Position numbers and translations under genes: made by a program. A stretch of 8,600 nt of DNA, taken from positions 1 to 8,600 of the forward strand of contig NIVA01000191.1 of NCBI GenBank assembly GCA_002254335.1. Reading direction: 5' to 3'. Shown here piece after piece: positions 5,984-8,600 of this stretch (positions are counted from its first letter, which is position 1; each line of letters opens with the position of its first letter). The notes beneath the pieces are model-generated. The model ran no database searches and was not told the origin of the DNA. It was given only the letters and a program-made list of their open reading frames with translations. This DNA comes from Bacteroidetes bacterium 4572_114. GTDB lineage: Bacteria; Bacteroidota; Bacteroidia; Bacteroidales; 4484-276.

Positions 5984-8311
5984 ATGGTAAAAAAAACTTT
6001 ACTCGTACTATTAATTTCAGCATTTCTACCTTTTCAAATGTACGCCCAATGGGTGCCGCTTGATAAAAATACAACATCAAACACCGCACCGAAGGTTACT
6101 GTGCTTAGCGATGACAATAGCAGCACTGTAATTAAAATTGATATATCCGGGTTTGATATAAACACACTTGTTACGGATGGGGAAACATACCAGTCGATAG
6201 ACTTGTTAACGGAAATCTTTACCACAAAGCCCGGATTTCCTGAGTTGCCGCACATTGCTAAAGTATTGGCAGTGCCCGACCGGGCAAGCATCTCAGTTGA
6301 AGTAATAGAAACAGGCGATGTTCAAATATTTAAAGATATACATATACAGCCTGCACGGACAAGTTGGTTTGAAGGCAAACCGGAATCGCCCTATGAGGAA
6401 AATGCCGGGGCTTATAAATCAACAGATGTTTACCCCGGAGAGTATGTGTCAGTTGAACCACCTTCGGTTTTTCGTGATTTTAGGATTGCCCGTGTCTCTC
6501 TGTTCCCGGTTCAATATGTTCCCGCCAAAAAGGAATTGCAGGTAGTTTCTTCAATCACCGTAAGGATAAATTATGGCAACGGAATTGCAGTGAACCCGAA
6601 AACGGCAACTAAAAAAGCAATTGCCCCTTCATTTGGGAAATTGTACCGCAGCTTTATTTTTAATTATCAAAGTGTGTTAAACAGGCTTTACGATGGCAGG
6701 GAAGACGGACGGGAGCTTATGCTGTGTATTATGCCCGACGAATTTTACGATAGTTTTATGCCTTATGCCGAATGGAACCGGCAAACAGGGACTGATGTGC
6801 ATGTAACTATATTCAGCGATATTGGCGCCAATGCCAATAACCCTAATATTATTAAAGATCATATAGCCGATGCATATCATAATTGGGAGGACCCGCCAAC
6901 TTATGTTTTAATAGTAGGTGATAACGGGATATTTCCCAAAAAAATAGTTACTTACGACTACTCTTTTCCTAACGAAGACTTTTTTGTGGAGATAGACGGG
7001 GACGATTACTTCCCTGAAATGATGATAGGGCGTTTTACCAACCAGGGCGATTATCGTATGCAGGTAATGATCAATAAATATACGATGTACGAAAAAACTC
7101 CTTATATCGAAGAGGTTGATTGGTTTAAACATTCTATTTGCTGCTCGAACAATGCTTATGCCTCACAGGTATCAACCAAAAGGTTTACTGCTGAAAGGAT
7201 GAGGGAAGATGGCGGTTTTGAAGTTGATACCCTTATGAGTGATGGTTGGGGCAGTGGCTGCTCGATGAACACCAGTGATGTTGTAAACGCTTTTAATGAT
7301 GGGCGTGGTTTTTTAAATTATCGCGGCGAAGGCTGGAGCAGTGGTTGGTGGGCACAATGTTACGACATTGGTACTTCAACGATTAACAGTTTAAACAACG
7401 GACAAAAATTTACATTTGTTACCAGTATCGGCTGTGGCGTTGCCATGTTTGATGCCAGTGGTGGCAACTGCTTTGGTGAAGCGTGGATCCAATTGGGTTC
7501 GTTAAGTGAGCCAAGGGGTGGCTGTGCATTTGTTGGCCCAACTTCAAATACCCATACAACATATAACAACAAAATAGATAAAGGTATTTATGTTGGCATG
7601 TTCCAGGAAGGGATGGACACCCCCGGCCAGGCGTTGTTGCGTGGCAAGCTTTACATGTTCAATGTATTTGGCAATGAGTACTGGGTAGAATATCAATACA
7701 GGGTTTTCTGTGTTCTCGGTGATCCCAGTCTGCATATCTGGAAAGATGTCCCTTTGGAAGTTACGGTAGATCATCCATCTACTGTTGCGGTGGGGACCCA
7801 TCAGTTGGAAATAACAGTTAACCACACTAATTCGGGGCAAGCCGTTGACAGTGCAATAGTTTGCATAACAAGCAACGATATTTTTATTACCGACCATACT
7901 GATGCTACCGGGAACGTGACCATTGAAGTTTCGCCCGAAACAACAGATACATTGTGGATTACCGTGCGGGGTGGGAATGTTTATCCTTACCAGGGCTATA
8001 TTGAAGTTCTTCAGGAAGCTGAAAACATTACGACCTTTGGCGATCCCCTGATTGTTGATATTGACGGGAACTTAGACGGGTTGCTAAATCCAAATGAAAA
8101 CGGTAATATAACATTTACCCTGAAGAATTGGGGCCTGCAGACCGTAAACAATATCCAGGCAACGTTAACATCGGGAAGCCCTGATTATGTGGAGATCGTT
8201 ACTTCCGGACCGATAAGTTTTGGCAATATTGCCCCGGGGAGTACAGTTGAAGGCGACCCATTTCAGTTTTATGTAAAACCTGCGAGTTGGTTTATGATAA
8301 ATTTTTGGTAA
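5984..8311 (+). CDS. Secreted C25 gingipain-family protein, frame broken at end
   Basis: This is a secreted cysteine-peptidase-family (C25) protein. The signal peptide is at residues 1-21 (cleavage likely after MYA), followed by a propeptide-like region (about 35-235) and the C25 core (about 243-585). The core has LIVGDNG (309-315), FPEMMIGRF (343-351), GRGFLNYRGEGW (440-451), FVTSIGCGVAMF (478-489) and FCVLGDPSLHIW (575-586). Cys484 matches the gingipain nucleophile. The residue matching the catalytic His of RgpB is Glu449 (codon GAA at 7328-7330): the core reads YRGEGW where gingipains have a GHG motif, and the spacing to Cys (35) is close to that of RgpB (33). It may be an inactive homologue or a variant site. 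Ig-like repeats follow (about 590-680 and 682 onward). The frame ends at 8309-8311 after a nonsense-like tail (WFMINFW), while coding continues in the -1 frame. Type IX secretion is likely but its C-terminal signal is outside the window. Confidence 0.85.
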   Translation: MVKKTLLVLLISAFLPFQMYAQWVPLDKNTTSNTAPKVTVLSDDNSSTVIKIDISGFDINTLVTDGETYQSIDLLTEIFTTKPGFPELPHIAKVLAVPDRASISVEVIETGDVQIFKDIHIQPARTSWFEGKPESPYEENAGAYKSTDVYPGEYVSVEPPSVFRDFRIARVSLFPVQYVPAKKELQVVSSITVRINYGNGIAVNPKTATKKAIAPSFGKLYRSFIFNYQSVLNRLYDGREDGRELMLCIMPDEFYDSFMPYAEWNRQTGTDVHVTIFSDIGANANNPNIIKDHIADAYHNWEDPPTYVLIVGDNGIFPKKIVTYDYSFPNEDFFVEIDGDDYFPEMMIGRFTNQGDYRMQVMINKYTMYEKTPYIEEVDWFKHSICCSNNAYASQVSTKRFTAERMREDGGFEVDTLMSDGWGSGCSMNTSDVVNAFNDGRGFLNYRGEGWSSGWWAQCYDIGTSTINSLNNGQKFTFVTSIGCGVAMFDASGGNCFGEAWIQLGSLSEPRGGCAFVGPTSNTHTTYNNKIDKGIYVGMFQEGMDTPGQALLRGKLYMFNVFGNEYWVEYQYRVFCVLGDPSLHIWKDVPLEVTVDHPSTVAVGTHQLEITVNHTNSGQAVDSAIVCITSNDIFITDHTDATGNVTIEVSPETTDTLWITVRGGNVYPYQGYIEVLQEAENITTFGDPLIVDIDGNLDGLLNPNENGNITFTLKNWGLQTVNNIQATLTSGSPDYVEIVTSGPISFGNIAPGSTVEGDPFQFYVKPASWFMINFW

Positions 8312-8600
8312 AAGAGATTGGTACCACCAATATAAATTTCAGGATGGACCCCGGGGAGACGGTCGAATTATATACTTCAATTATGAATACCGGCCATGAT
8401 GTTGCACCTAATGTTAAGGGGGTTTTATCAACCAATGATCCATATATGGTTATTGAAGATGCAGAAGGGACTTATGGAACACTGGAAATTGACGGCCTTG
8501 CCATTAACGAGGATGATTTCTATATAGTGAGCATTGACGCATCCTGCCCCACTGGGTACATGGCCGATTTTACTTTGAAGCTATATACCGAGGAGGGGAA
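8284..8600 (+). pseudogene. Continuation of the C25 protein in the -1 frame
   Basis: The frame reads ELVYDKFLVKEIGTTNINF and runs open to the window edge. It is an Ig/CARDB-like repeat: MDPGETVELYTSIMNTG, VLSTNDPYMVI, then YIVSIDASCPTGYMADFTL. It aligns well with the previous repeat of the C25 protein (NPNENGNITFTLKNWG, PFQFYVKPAS), so this is the same gene shifted by one base. In the previous repeat the part matching CPTGYMADFTL and beyond is missing, suggesting that a block whose length is not a multiple of three was lost rather than a single base. There is no start codon or leader of its own. The gene continues past 8600. Confidence 0.75.
8299..8331 (+). other. Slippery heptamer and small hairpin at the frame break
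   Basis: A_AAT_TTT (8299-8305) lies in the zero frame of the C25 gene, two codons before its stop, and has the X_XXY_YYZ form used in -1 ribosomal frameshifting. A slip here enters exactly the downstream coding frame (LVKEIG). A 6-bp hairpin, ATTGGT/ACCAAT (8317-8322 and 8326-8331), starts 11 nt later. The hairpin is weak and its spacing long, and the tail before the heptamer does not look like a normal Ig repeat, so a sequence deletion is the more likely cause. Confidence 0.3.

Noticed and set aside
5984..8311. PorU, the C25-family sortase of type IX secretion
   Set aside because: No PorU-specific context is present, and the Ig/CARDB-like tandem repeats after the C25 core suggest a secreted substrate rather than the sortase.

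Overview
The window looks like a chromosomal segment of a Bacteroidota bacterium, probably near Bacteroidales. The evidence is the gene content: a DUF4271 membrane protein, a Bacteroidota-type HemD, RnpA, a CtpA-like S41 protease with signal peptide, a lipoprotein-type aspartyl protease and a large gingipain-family (C25) protein with C-terminal Ig-like repeats. Leaders are AT-rich and mostly lack strong Shine-Dalgarno sites. No single marker fixes the genus.

Layout. Positions 1-365 hold no credible gene and look unlike the rest: a G-free pyrimidine stretch with a CTCAT microsatellite and a short inverted repeat. From about 425 there is a clear protein-coding frame, the DUF4271 protein, which has no usable start codon. 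It is followed on the same strand by hemD (1223-1786), rnpA (true start probably 1938) and a C-terminal processing protease (2345-4018) only 2 nt after rnpA. A perfect hairpin with a T-run sits directly against the rnpA start. A MITE-like element of about 190 bp (4017-4207) begins inside the stop codon of the protease gene. On the minus strand, a lipoprotein-type aspartyl protease with a PDZ domain (5788-4565) and a stand-alone TfoX C-terminal-domain protein (4555-4286) form a tight pair. A secreted C25 peptidase-like protein (from 5984) runs rightward to the window edge, with a change of reading frame near 8284-8305.

Function. The left half is housekeeping: tetrapyrrole synthesis, RNase P and periplasmic proteolysis. 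The right half is cell-envelope and secreted proteolysis. No new defence or mobile system is visible.

The most notable signals are losses. DUF4271 lacks its start. HemD appears to lack about 60 internal residues, in frame. The C25 protein changes frame where the end of an Ig-like repeat is missing, and it carries Glu where gingipains have the catalytic His. Three gaps in 8.6 kb raise the question of true gene decay versus an assembly problem. The family comparisons come from memory, not from a search.
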